DNA from: Methanosarcinales archaeon
GTDB lineage: Archaea; Nanobdellota; Nanobdellia; Woesearchaeales; CG1-02-33-12
DNA length: 16,447 nt
Assembly (NCBI GenBank): GCA_017610505.1
Contig: JAFCBX010000012.1
Span: 1-16,447 of the forward strand
Direction of reading: 5' to 3'
In this document: positions 1-6,793 of the stretch, piece by piece
Layout of the letters: every line of letters starts with the position of its first letter
Numbering within the stretch: position 1 is the first letter of the stretch
Program-made: the position numbers and the translations under genes
Notes under the pieces: generated by a model
The model's input: only the letters and a program-made list of their open reading frames with translations
The model's database searches: none
What the model was told of the DNA's origin: nothing

Positions 1-748
1 TATTTCTAATTCCAAGGAAATTGGAAATATAAGTAACAATAAAACCAGGAAAAGAAGCAAGATACATTCTTTTGGATGAATTCATAACCTTATCATTAAT
101 TTTTTCATATTTTATATTTTTGAATCCTATCTCTTTTGATTTGGTTTCAAAGAATAAAGGGGTTTCCAAAGAATCAACTGCCCAGCCACTTAACCATTTA
201 TTTATTAATTTTTTTTCCTTCTCAGAAAATCTTGATTTTGAGTTAAAAAAATCACCCAGTACTAATCTTCCGCTTTTTTTTAACAAGCGATAAGATTCTC
301 TCAGGAATTTTTCCTTATCAGAATGACAAACGCTTTCCAAGGCAAAAATAACATCAAAACTACCTGATTTGAATTTTGTATTCATGTAATCCTGATTTGA
401 AAAATTAGCTAATGAGCTTACATTAAGCTTTTTTGCAAGTTTGTTCGCTTTATCAACCTGATTCTGACAAATCGTAATCCCTTCAGTTTTACAGCCAATT
501 TTTTTAGCAATAAATATAGAAGTCCCTCCAATCCCGCATCCGGCATCTAAAACTCTGTCGGTTTTTTTTATTTTTGCTTTTTCTATTATTATTTCATTAG
601 TTCTCAAAAGAGCCTGGTCAAAATTTTTTACTTTTTCATCCCAATACCCATAATGAAAAGCATAACTTTTATTCAGATGCCAAAGAATTTTATAGTCAAT
701 TTCACAGCTATCATAATATTTGATTATTTGTTCATTGCTGGCTTTCAT
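1..748 (-). CDS. SAM-dependent C-methyltransferase-like protein, 3' end cut by window
   Basis: The reading frame opens at ATG 748 and stays open for about 249 codons to the window edge without a stop, so the C-terminus is missing. It is a class I SAM-dependent methyltransferase: motif I VLDAGCGIGG lies at residues 66-75, followed by a Rossmann-like pattern. A tryptophan/tyrosine-rich lead-in (HYGYWDE, about residues 32-38) and a late FPGFIV segment resemble the sterol/tocopherol C-methyltransferase group, whose members act on lipid-like or small aromatic substrates. That subgroup assignment is from memory of the family; the substrate cannot be read from the sequence. It starts 20 bases after the zinc-ribbon gene on the same strand and is probably the last gene seen of the GTPase operon. 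The AT-rich gap has no clear ribosome binding site. Confidence 0.75.
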   Translation of the reverse strand, partial: MKASNEQIIKYYDSCEIDYKILWHLNKSYAFHYGYWDEKVKNFDQALLRTNEIIIEKAKIKKTDRVLDAGCGIGGTSIFIAKKIGCKTEGITICQNQVDKANKLAKKLNVSSLANFSNQDYMNTKFKSGSFDVIFALESVCHSDKEKFLRESYRLLKKSGRLVLGDFFNSKSRFSEKEKKLINKWLSGWAVDSLETPLFFETKSKEIGFKNIKYEKINDKVMNSSKRMYLASFPGFIVTYISNFLGIRN

Positions 749-768
749 ATTCAATAAGAAAATTTAAT

Positions 769-1143
769 TTACTCTTCTTCTTTCTTAAAGCTTTCCGGAA
801 GGTCAATGATGTATTTTCCCTCCTCCAGCTTGTATATCAATGGCCTTTTCTTAAACAGATTTACAATATCAAGCTCATACTTTCCCGGCTTTAGAATTCT
901 TATGGATTCCAGGTCAAGAACAACCGGCTTTTCTATGTCCCTTTCTGCGCCAACAAGATCAAAAACATCTTTTTCAATCTCATTTTTCTCTTGAGTTGTC
1001 AGGTCAGTTATTATGTTTTTTGATTCCTCAAGCTTTTTCTTGTTTATATAGAAAAACAGCCTTCCGCCGCACGGGCAGCCCTTTAATATCTCTTCAGCCC
1101 CGTCATCATAGAGTTTTCCGCACCTGACACATTGATGAGGCAT
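769..1143 (-). CDS. arvC: ArvC/OapC-type zinc-ribbon protein
   Basis: A 124-residue archaeal protein with an N-terminal zinc ribbon: C5-x2-C8 and C23-x-C25 (MPHQCVRCG and GCPCGG). The middle is acidic and linker-like, and the rest forms a compact tail (about residues 92-120) with a GKYELDI pattern. Position and sequence match the COG3364/OapC (ArvC) family, encoded in haloarchaea behind an Era-like GTPase and a DUF2073 protein. The second cysteine pair has only one residue between the cysteines, tighter than the usual two. The start codon lies 7 bases after the DUF2073 stop. An AGGAGG sits 16 bases before the ATG (1160-1165), further away than is typical. Its molecular role is unknown; it may act with the GTPase. 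The gene symbol is by homology and context only. Confidence 0.8.
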   Translation of the reverse strand: MPHQCVRCGKLYDDGAEEILKGCPCGGRLFFYINKKKLEESKNIITDLTTQEKNEIEKDVFDLVGAERDIEKPVVLDLESIRILKPGKYELDIVNLFKKRPLIYKLEEGKYIIDLPESFKKEEE

Positions 1144-1150
1144 TTTAGAA

Positions 1151-1546
1151 TTATTTCTTCCTCCTCTTTTTAGTTTTAATATCCTCTTCTGTAAAAAGCT
1201 GTATCTTGTCTGGGTCTTTTTTTATCTCCCTTACAACAGATGCTGGCCCGATGATTGTCAGGCCCTGCCTATCACCAAGAAGCATGCTAACAAAATTCCT
1301 TTTTATCTTTCTAAATAAATCGCCCTCTTTCTTGTCTGGATAGATAACAGACAGCTCTATTCCCTTGAAATCCTTGTCTATCTCTTCCATTGTTGCTTTT
1401 ATAAGCTCTGTCTCTTCATCTTTCCTTAACCTGCCCTGCAACAGAACTATCCTGTTTTCCTTTGTTATGTTAAGGAGCTTCCTTATTCTTCCAACTGAGC
1501 TGAGATATTCTATTTCAGTGTACGGAACAAACTGCAGTGTTAGCAT
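1151..1546 (-). CDS. arvB: DUF2073 protein (ArvB/OapB-type)
   Basis: A 131-residue archaeal-only protein of the DUF2073 family. It begins with MLTLQFVPYTEIE, then an alternating helix/strand region (IVLLQGRLRKDEE near residues 33-45) and a conserved glycine-rich stretch (LLGDRQGLTIIGPASV, about residues 89-104). It ends in a very basic tail (IKTKKRRKK). There is no signal peptide or membrane span. Its ATG overlaps the TAA of the upstream GTPase gene (TAATG), and a GGTGG-type ribosome binding site lies about 7 bases before it, so translation is probably coupled. The family's biochemical function is not known. Constant linkage to the GTPase suggests a regulator or partner, which is inference. 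Confidence 0.85.
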   Translation of the reverse strand: MLTLQFVPYTEIEYLSSVGRIRKLLNITKENRIVLLQGRLRKDEETELIKATMEEIDKDFKGIELSVIYPDKKEGDLFRKIKRNFVSMLLGDRQGLTIIGPASVVREIKKDPDKIQLFTEEDIKTKKRRKK

Positions 1547-2178
1547 TATCCTACCACCTTAAATAATCCTTCGTAAAACTCATCAATATTATTGCCATAC
1601 TTAGCAGATATTCCAACAACATGATACTGGGGAAATGCTGACTGGACTTTTTTTATCTTTGACTTTTTTAAATCCACTTTATTGGCTACTATCAAAACAG
1701 GAATCTTTCTTGCCTCCAGATTTCCGATGATTGTTATGTTAACCTGTGAATAAGGGTCTTTTGTTGCATCAAGAACAACAACCACTGTGTCCATGTTGTC
1801 AAGCCACCTTATAGAATCTATAACACCCTTTGTTGCTTCTTTTGCCCTTTTCTTTGCTTTGGTTGCATTCATGCCAAACTTCATAAAATCTTCATAATCT
1901 ATCTTGGTTGCAATTCCAGGAGTATCAACAAGGTTAAAAGAAATCTCCTTATTACCACTTTTAATATTTACCTGCTCCTTTATCTGGATCTCCCTTGTTT
2001 CATGGGGCATGTTTGTAACCTTGCCCATGCTCTCTCCTAGCCAGTCTTCGCAGATTCTATTTGCCAAGGTTGTTTTGCCGGCATTTGGCGGCCCATATAA
2101 GCCAAGCTTTATGTGCTTTTTTCTCCTGAATAGATTCTTAAAGAAAGTTTTTATGAATTTCTCAAATATATTTACCAT
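1546..2178 (-). CDS. arvA: Era-like small GTPase, ArvA/OapA-type
   Basis: A 210-residue GTPase with all guanine-nucleotide motifs: G1 GPPNAGKT (29-36), a G2-like threonine in HETRE (T61), G3 DTPG (85-88), G4 NKVD (166-169) and G5 SAK (191-193). It lacks the KH domain of bacterial Era. The first 22 residues form a likely amphipathic helix, with I4/F5, F8/I9, F12/F13 and L16/F17 on one face and a basic RRKKH end, suited to peripheral membrane contact. The same GTPase-DUF2073-zinc ribbon order in Haloferax was named oapABC (near a replication origin) and later arvABC, where the GTPase drives extracellular vesicle formation. I transfer that role with caution. The gene heads the minus-strand operon and has a TATA-like box but no ribosome binding site, so it is probably leaderless. 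Confidence 0.88.
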   Translation of the reverse strand: MVNIFEKFIKTFFKNLFRRKKHIKLGLYGPPNAGKTTLANRICEDWLGESMGKVTNMPHETREIQIKEQVNIKSGNKEISFNLVDTPGIATKIDYEDFMKFGMNATKAKKRAKEATKGVIDSIRWLDNMDTVVVVLDATKDPYSQVNITIIGNLEARKIPVLIVANKVDLKKSKIKKVQSAFPQYHVVGISAKYGNNIDEFYEGLFKVVG

Positions 2179-2201
2179 TTTTTAAAATTATAGTTTAACT
2201 G

Positions 2202-2213
2202 TTATATAAATAA
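2202..2213 (-). promoter_or_regulatory. TATA-like box for the GTPase operon
   Basis: On the minus strand this reads TTATTTATATAA, 24-35 bases before the GTPase ATG at 2178. No Shine-Dalgarno sequence lies between, so transcription probably starts at or next to the ATG (leaderless). The assignment rests on sequence pattern and spacing only. Confidence 0.55.
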
Positions 2214-2245
2214 GTTTTGGTTTTTAATATATAGAAATATTAAAA

Positions 2246-3466
2246 TCATTCTCTTTTTATTTGCAGGCCGAATTTAATGATTTCCTCTGCCTTGTCAATA
2301 TCTTCTTTTTTAACAATCTTCCTTAATTCCATTCTTGCTGCGGCCTTTGCAAGCCTCATGAGGCCGATGACAATCCTTGGAGAAATCTCAATTAAGTATT
2401 TTTTTTCATCTTTTTTTAATTCTGTTGAGAAATCAACAACCTGCTTTTCAAACTCTTTTGGGAATTCAACATCAACCTGCTCTGCAAAATCAACATAATC
2501 TTTTATGAATTCCATATCTTTTATGCTGACTTTCATCTTATCATTCATATCTTTTATGCTGACTTTCATCTTATCATTCTGAACTATTTTTTTTGTTATT
2601 TTTGCAAACCTTTCAAGCCCGGGCCTTCTTATTAAAAATACTAAATGAAATCTTGTCAATAGTGCAGAATCAAAAGGAATCTGCTGTTTTAATATGCTTA
2701 TTATATTACCAACAAAGCGGTCTCCTTTTGGGTTGGATGTTGCAATAACCCTTACCTTAGCATCAAGCTGAAAATGCTTGTTTGCCTTGTCATAAGTGAT
2801 AAAGCCCTTTTCCATTGCAGAATACAAAGCAGCATAATCTGCTCTTTTCATTAAATTTAATTCATCAATGCAGCATATTCCCTCATTTGCCATTGGAAGA
2901 AGCCCCCTTATTATTTCATTTCCCTTAACAGCAGCTGAAAGACCTGCTTTGGAAGCTCCGGAGCCAAGGCCAAATGAGGTTATTGGATGCAATTTACTTA
3001 CTGACCTCAGTATATCTGTTTTTCCTGTTCCAGGGTCTCCTAAAAGCAGCATATGGACTGGATCTGTTGCAAAAAGCTGTAAAGCAGATGCTTCTTTTAT
3101 TAGCTCAAGCCCGAATATATTTGGCGCAATAAACTCTTTTATTGTTTTTCTTGCGTTTTCAGAAAATGACCTAAATACCTTTCTTTTAAGCTTTTCCTCA
3201 ATATCCTTGTTTATTTTTTCTATCAACAACTGCAGCTCATTGTCTTCTAAAGCAAGGTTAAGCTGCGGAAATGAAACATCATTACCAATTTTTTCAGAAA
3301 TACCAAGGCTTGAGAATGAAACTCCTATTTTTTTGTTCTTCAGAAGATTCTTTATTCTCTTCAAATCCCTTGGTTCAAGATATTTATCTAATTCAGAGAT
3401 ATAGCTGCTTTCCTTTTTTGAAAGAGGCCTTACAAAATTAACAAATTTCATGAAATCAGATGCCAT
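2246..3466 (-). CDS. MCM-like AAA+ ATPase without the MCM N-terminal domain
   Basis: The 406 residues align by eye to the AAA+ core of MCM helicases: APNIFGLELIKEA (114-126) before Walker A GDPGTGKT (143-150), a GSGASKAGLSAAV stretch matching the MCM helix-2 insert (168-180), Walker B GICCIDEL (196-203), sensor 1 ATSN (242-245), arginine finger LLTRF (R272) and sensor 2 SPR (R364). Replicative archaeal MCM is about 650-700 residues, with an OB-fold and usually a zinc-binding N-terminal part. Here only about 110 charged, helical residues precede the core. It is therefore probably an accessory MCM-family ATPase, although a MoxR-like role cannot be excluded. Residues 297-318 are a perfect 11-residue duplication. 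The gene stands alone, with its own TATA-like box, between the GTPase operon and a divergent small gene. Confidence 0.82.
   Translation of the reverse strand: MASDFMKFVNFVRPLSKKESSYISELDKYLEPRDLKRIKNLLKNKKIGVSFSSLGISEKIGNDVSFPQLNLALEDNELQLLIEKINKDIEEKLKRKVFRSFSENARKTIKEFIAPNIFGLELIKEASALQLFATDPVHMLLLGDPGTGKTDILRSVSKLHPITSFGLGSGASKAGLSAAVKGNEIIRGLLPMANEGICCIDELNLMKRADYAALYSAMEKGFITYDKANKHFQLDAKVRVIATSNPKGDRFVGNIISILKQQIPFDSALLTRFHLVFLIRRPGLERFAKITKKIVQNDKMKVSIKDMNDKMKVSIKDMEFIKDYVDFAEQVDVEFPKEFEKQVVDFSTELKKDEKKYLIEISPRIVIGLMRLAKAAARMELRKIVKKEDIDKAEEIIKFGLQIKRE
2513..2578 (-). repeat. Perfect 33-bp tandem duplication inside the MCM-like gene
   Basis: Two identical, directly adjacent 33-base copies, at 2513-2545 and 2546-2578. 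They encode NDKMKVSIKDM twice (residues 297-307 and 308-318), just after the arginine finger region. The unit is a multiple of three, so the frame is kept. Exact nucleotide identity points to a recent duplication or to an assembly error. Confidence 0.97.
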
Positions 3467-3487
3467 AACTATTATTAAGAAGTTAAA

Positions 3488-3498
3488 GATTATAAAGG
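3488..3498 (-). promoter_or_regulatory. TATA-like box for the MCM-like gene
   Basis: On the minus strand this reads CCTTTATAATC, 22-32 bases before the ATG at 3466, with no ribosome binding site between. This fits a leaderless transcript. The rest of the 3467-3650 gap is AT-rich and holds only the two divergent promoters as far as I can see. Confidence 0.5.
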
Positions 3499-3607
3499 TT
3501 TTGTTTTGCTAATAGTTTAGGATAGTTGAAATTTTTTTTGATTATTTTGTAGCTTTATGTTTACTCAACAAAAATTTGTATAACTAGAAATTGGTTTGGC
3601 GAAAGAT

Positions 3608-3644
3608 TTATAAAGTTGTATCTATTTTAAAGTTGTTAAAGGAG
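3608..3644 (+). promoter_or_regulatory. TATA-like box and ribosome binding site of the 97-residue gene
   Basis: TTTATAAAG lies at 3608-3616 and AAAGGAG at 3638-3644, six bases before the ATG at 3651. Spacing predicts a start near 3636 and a very short leader that carries the ribosome binding site. This differs from the leaderless arrangement of the neighbouring MCM-like gene. Confidence 0.55.
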
Positions 3645-3650
3645 ATTTAG

Positions 3651-3944
3651 ATGAAGCCAGAAGATTTATATGAAAGGATAGAAAGGATTTGTGAACTTGA
3701 TGAGATAATCCTTGAAAGACATAAAAAGGAAAAATTAGAAATTGGAGATAAGGATGTCATACAATACAATCACTTGGTTAATTCTATCATACAATCCATA
3801 CAACCTTTACATCCAGAATATTTAATAGAAAATTTAAAAAAATATCATTTATTTTTAGAAGACAAAGAAGAAGAAGAATTATACCAACAAAAAGAGAATT
3901 TAAAAAATAAATTAGGGGATTTCATAGATAATATTAATCTTTGA
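3651..3944 (+). CDS. Hypothetical charged helical protein, 97 residues
   Basis: I do not recognise this protein. It is short, highly charged and predicted to be mostly helical. An N-terminal helix (about residues 3-30, rich in E, R and K) leads to a middle with INHL-like hydrophobics and two HP/LHPEYL turns (about residues 53-58), then an acidic cluster KEEEE (about 72-76). There is no signal peptide, membrane span, cysteine or known motif. The start is well supported by AAAGGAG six bases upstream and by a TATA-like box. It is a lone plus-strand gene between two minus-strand units and uses more AT-rich codons than its neighbours. That would fit a lineage-specific or acquired gene, possibly an antitoxin-like or regulatory protein, but nothing in the sequence shows this. 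Confidence 0.7.
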   Translation: MKPEDLYERIERICELDEIILERHKKEKLEIGDKDVIQYNHLVNSIIQSIQPLHPEYLIENLKKYHLFLEDKEEEELYQQKENLKNKLGDFIDNINL

Positions 3945-3960
3945 AAGAATATATTAATTA

Positions 3961-3985
3961 TTTCTTTGTTTCATATTATTTTTTT
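3961..3985 (+). terminator. Possible T-rich terminator
   Basis: A T-rich stretch ending in seven T (3979-3985) follows the 97-residue gene by 16 bases and overlaps the end of the convergent methyltransferase gene. Archaeal terminators are often simple T-runs. There is no strong hairpin. Confidence 0.3.
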
Positions 3986-4923
3986 CTAATCTTGGCCACA
4001 AAGAAACCGCATGTGTCATTGTCCTGTGGCCAAATCCTCAAACATTTTTCAACTTCTTTACTGTACTTCTGGCCATTGAACTCTTCTACTGTTTGACCGT
4101 GCTTTATATTCAAGTCAATCTTTTCAAGCTTTGCATTCTTATATTTATTTAATAAAAAATCAATTATTGCCTCATTCTCCTCTGGCTCCAGGGTGCATGT
4201 GGAGTAAGTCATTACTCTGCCTGGCTTTAAGCAGTTGAATGCAACATCTATCAACTGCCTCTGTGTTCCTGCAATTCTTTTGACCATGTTTGGGTTCCAC
4301 ATCTTAAATGTCTTTAGGCTTTTTCTTATTGTGCCTGTGCCTGAGCATGGGGCATCTAACAGTATTTTGTCAAAAGGCATTTTAAAGAATCTGCCTTCCA
4401 TTAATGTAACCAATGTATTTGTCGCTCCTGTTCTCTGAATATTAAAGCTTAACGGAGCCATTCTTTTGTAGTCAGAATCATTTGAAACCAGCACTCCTTT
4501 GTTCTGCATCATTGCAGCAATCTGTGTTGTTTTTGAGCCAGGAGCAGAGCACATATCAAGAACAACATCCTCTGGACTTGGATTTAAAACAACAGCTGGA
4601 ATCATAGAAACTGCTTCCTGAACATAGAAATAGCCGAGGTTATGCTCAATAAGGTTTCCAATATCTCTCCTTAATCCTTTTTTATGCTCTATGAAAAAGC
4701 CTTCTTTGCACCATGGAATTTGAGTAAGCTTCCATTCTTTCTCTAGTCTTTTCTTAAGCTCATCAATAGTTATCTTTAGTGTATTGACTCTAATGCTTTT
4801 TCTCATGAATGAAAGTGAGTATTCAATAAATTTATCATAATCCTCTCCAAGCAATGCCTTATATCTCTCTTCAAACTTTTCCTTTATTTCAATATTTTCA
4901 GTCTTGGGTATTTTTTTTAACAT
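3976..4923 (-). CDS. NOL1/NOP2/Sun-family RNA m5C methyltransferase
   Basis: A 315-residue SAM-dependent RNA cytosine-5 methyltransferase. Visible motifs are FYVQEAVSMIPA (99-110), SAM-binding motif I DMCSAPGSKTTQ (123-134), motif IV DAPCSGTG with C193 (190-197), and motif VI TYSTCTLEPEENE with C243 (239-251). In this family the motif VI cysteine forms the covalent bond to cytosine and the motif IV cysteine helps release it; both are present. The C-terminus has the usual DTCGFFVAKI end. There is no added PUA domain. The size and form match archaeal aTrm4/MJ0026-type tRNA enzymes, though an rRNA target is possible. It begins 8 bases after the Elp3 gene and is probably co-transcribed with it, making a tRNA-modification operon. 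No clear ribosome binding site precedes the ATG. Confidence 0.92.
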   Translation of the reverse strand: MLKKIPKTENIEIKEKFEERYKALLGEDYDKFIEYSLSFMRKSIRVNTLKITIDELKKRLEKEWKLTQIPWCKEGFFIEHKKGLRRDIGNLIEHNLGYFYVQEAVSMIPAVVLNPSPEDVVLDMCSAPGSKTTQIAAMMQNKGVLVSNDSDYKRMAPLSFNIQRTGATNTLVTLMEGRFFKMPFDKILLDAPCSGTGTIRKSLKTFKMWNPNMVKRIAGTQRQLIDVAFNCLKPGRVMTYSTCTLEPEENEAIIDFLLNKYKNAKLEKIDLNIKHGQTVEEFNGQKYSKEVEKCLRIWPQDNDTCGFFVAKIRKK

Positions 4924-4931
4924 TTTATTTT

Positions 4932-6647
4932 TTAATTTCCATTGTTTAGATATTTTACCATGTATGGCCCCTGCTTTTTATATCCAAGCTTTCTGTAATA
5001 GTTTCTAACTCCTATTCCTGATATTGCAACAATCTTATCTTTTTTATTTTTTATGGCTATCTGCTCTGCTTTAGCTAAAAGTTTTTTTCCATAGCCAGCA
5101 TGCTGTATATTTCCCTTCTTTCCGAGTGCAATTGCAGAGCCAAAGACATGAAGCTCTCTTATCAAAGCACTTTTTTCTGTTATTTCTTTTCTTAAACACT
5201 GGTTAGGAAATCTTAGCCTGCAGAACCCAATTAATGCATCATTTTTCATATCATCAAAACTTATGAAAAATTCCTTTCCATTGCCTGCATCATATTCAAT
5301 GACTTTTAGTTTTATATTTTTTAAGTTTATATTTTCTTTTTTTAATTTATGACCAACTTCTCTGCATCTAATGCAATTGCATTTTATCTGTTTTTCTTCT
5401 AATGCCTTTTCAACATACTGCCTTAAATTATTTCTGTCAACTCCTGCCTCTGTTAAATATGTTGGAATATCTCTCTGAACACGCATGATTCTTACATAAG
5501 GCGGAACAAACCTTTTTATTTCTGTTATTATTTCAACTGCTTCCTCTGTTGTTATTGGTTTGTATTTTTTGTTTTTCCACAATTTGTAAAGCTTTGTTCC
5601 CTTTAAAACCATGCAGGGGTATATTTTAAGCATATCTGGCTTAAAATCCTGATTTGAAAATATTTTTTTAAAGGAATTAATATCTTTTTTCCTGTCTGAG
5701 CCAGGCAGGCCAATCATCATATGGTAATTTATCTTAAATCCAATGTCTTTTAAAGCATGAGTTGCATCAATTGAATCCTGAACAGAATGGCCCCTTTCTA
5801 TTTTTTCAAGAACATTGTCATAAACAGTCTGGACTCCAAGCTCAACCCTTGTTGCCCCGAGCCTTAGCATCTGATTAATATGTTCAAGCCTTGCATAATC
5901 AGGCCTTGTCTCAATTGTAAGGCCAACACATCTTATTTTTAAGGATTCATTTTTCTTTTGTTCTTTTTCAAGTGTTGTTTTTGTTTTGTTCTTTAATATC
6001 AAAAGTTTTTTCTTTATTCTCCTTACTCTTTCATTATCCTGAAAATTTCCAGGCATTTCAAAAAACTCTTTAAATCTTTCAAGATTGAGCTTATCATTCC
6101 TGAAAAACATTTTAGAGAAATCATTCATTGCTTTTAATGCATACTTAATAAAGTAATCCTGGTAAATCCTTGTAAAACTTGGAAAAGTGCCCCCCATTAT
6201 AATAAGCTCTAATTTGTCAGGAACATGGCCAGTCATTATATACTGCTCAAGCCTGTTCATCACCTGTAGATAAGGATCAAAGTCATTCCTTAATGCTCGC
6301 CTTGCTGCTGGCTCCTTTCCAGTATAGCTCTGGGGCATGTCTCCAAAAACTGACCCAGGACCGCCAGGACAGATAGCACACTTTCCATGGGGGCATTTTA
6401 TTGGCTTTGTCATAATAGCGCAAACAGCAACACCAGAAATAGTCCTTGTTGGCTTTGTTATCAAATGTTTAAGTAATTTACGGTCTTTTGCATCTGCACT
6501 TAAGAGTATTTTTATATCAGTTGGTATGTTTATATGATACTTGCGGCAGAGTTTTATCTTAAGCTTTGAAATCTCCTGCTTTGAGAGTTTCTTCTGTTTA
6601 AGTATCTTCAATATTTCATTAAAATACTGCTTTTCATAGTTTTCCAT
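4932..6647 (-). CDS. elp3: Elp3-type tRNA U34 carboxymethyl-modification enzyme
   Basis: A 571-residue Elp3, a radical-SAM plus acetyltransferase enzyme that modifies carbon 5 of the wobble uridine in tRNA. The radical-SAM cluster is C85-x4-C90-x2-C93 (KCPHGKCAICPGG), followed by QSYTGKEPAARRA and LIIMGGTFPS, all hallmarks of archaeal Elp3. The TIM-barrel continues through IETRPDYA (245-252), ELGVQTVYD (269-277) and MIGLPGSDR (311-319). A zinc-binding knot CNCIRCREVGH lies at 423-433. The C-terminal GNAT domain has the acetyl-CoA loop QHAGYGKKLL (515-524) and GIGVRNYYRKLGY (545-557). The protein is full length. Other Elongator subunits are not expected, because archaeal Elp3 acts alone. It heads the operon with the m5C methyltransferase. 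Confidence 0.95.
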   Translation of the reverse strand: MENYEKQYFNEILKILKQKKLSKQEISKLKIKLCRKYHINIPTDIKILLSADAKDRKLLKHLITKPTRTISGVAVCAIMTKPIKCPHGKCAICPGGPGSVFGDMPQSYTGKEPAARRALRNDFDPYLQVMNRLEQYIMTGHVPDKLELIIMGGTFPSFTRIYQDYFIKYALKAMNDFSKMFFRNDKLNLERFKEFFEMPGNFQDNERVRRIKKKLLILKNKTKTTLEKEQKKNESLKIRCVGLTIETRPDYARLEHINQMLRLGATRVELGVQTVYDNVLEKIERGHSVQDSIDATHALKDIGFKINYHMMIGLPGSDRKKDINSFKKIFSNQDFKPDMLKIYPCMVLKGTKLYKLWKNKKYKPITTEEAVEIITEIKRFVPPYVRIMRVQRDIPTYLTEAGVDRNNLRQYVEKALEEKQIKCNCIRCREVGHKLKKENINLKNIKLKVIEYDAGNGKEFFISFDDMKNDALIGFCRLRFPNQCLRKEITEKSALIRELHVFGSAIALGKKGNIQHAGYGKKLLAKAEQIAIKNKKDKIVAISGIGVRNYYRKLGYKKQGPYMVKYLNNGN

Positions 6648-6668
6648 ACTAAAAAAGAAATATTAAGA

Positions 6669-6680
6669 ATATTTAAATTG
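6669..6680 (-). promoter_or_regulatory. Candidate proximal TATA-like box for elp3
   Basis: The minus strand has an AATTTAAATATT-like box 22-33 bases before the elp3 ATG at 6647, the spacing expected for a leaderless transcript. The palindromic box at 6721-6730 is an alternative that would give a leader of roughly 50 bases. Confidence 0.4.
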
Positions 6681-6720
6681 TTGGTAAAAACCAAAAATCT
6701 TCTGGAAAAATTTCATAAAG

Positions 6721-6730
6721 GTTTATAAAC
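6721..6730. promoter_or_regulatory. Palindromic TATA box in the divergent elp3/small-membrane-protein promoter region
   Basis: GTTTATAAAC is a perfect 10-base palindrome. A TATA-binding protein could use it in either direction, and it lies between two divergent transcription units: elp3 on minus, the membrane pair on plus. Its distance to each start (74 and 64 bases) is longer than for the closer boxes, so its use is uncertain. Confidence 0.35.
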
Positions 6731-6761
6731 AACAGTTACAAGATAGATTATTAAATAGAAA

Positions 6762-6770
6762 TTTTTAAAT
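6762..6770 (+). promoter_or_regulatory. TATA-like box of the small membrane-protein pair
   Basis: TTTTTAAAT lies 24-32 bases before the ATG at 6794, with no ribosome binding site between. This is the leaderless spacing seen elsewhere in the window and supports 6794 as a real start. Confidence 0.5.
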
Positions 6771-6793
6771 AATATATTGAATAATTAATTAAA

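Noticed and set aside
72..293. 73-codon plus-strand frame at the left edge
   Set aside because: The opposite strand is an open methyltransferase frame with a clear SAM motif running to the window edge, so the plus-strand frame is a shadow.
2513..2578. CRISPR or satellite-type repeat
   Set aside because: There are only two copies with no spacer, inside a reading frame; a simple tandem duplication.
2246..3466. Replicative MCM helicase
   Set aside because: It lacks the N-terminal OB-fold/zinc region and is about 250 residues shorter than archaeal replicative MCM; called MCM-like only.
3467..3650. Non-coding RNA or riboswitch in the divergent gap
   Set aside because: I see only AT-rich promoter elements and no stable, G+C-rich stem structure.
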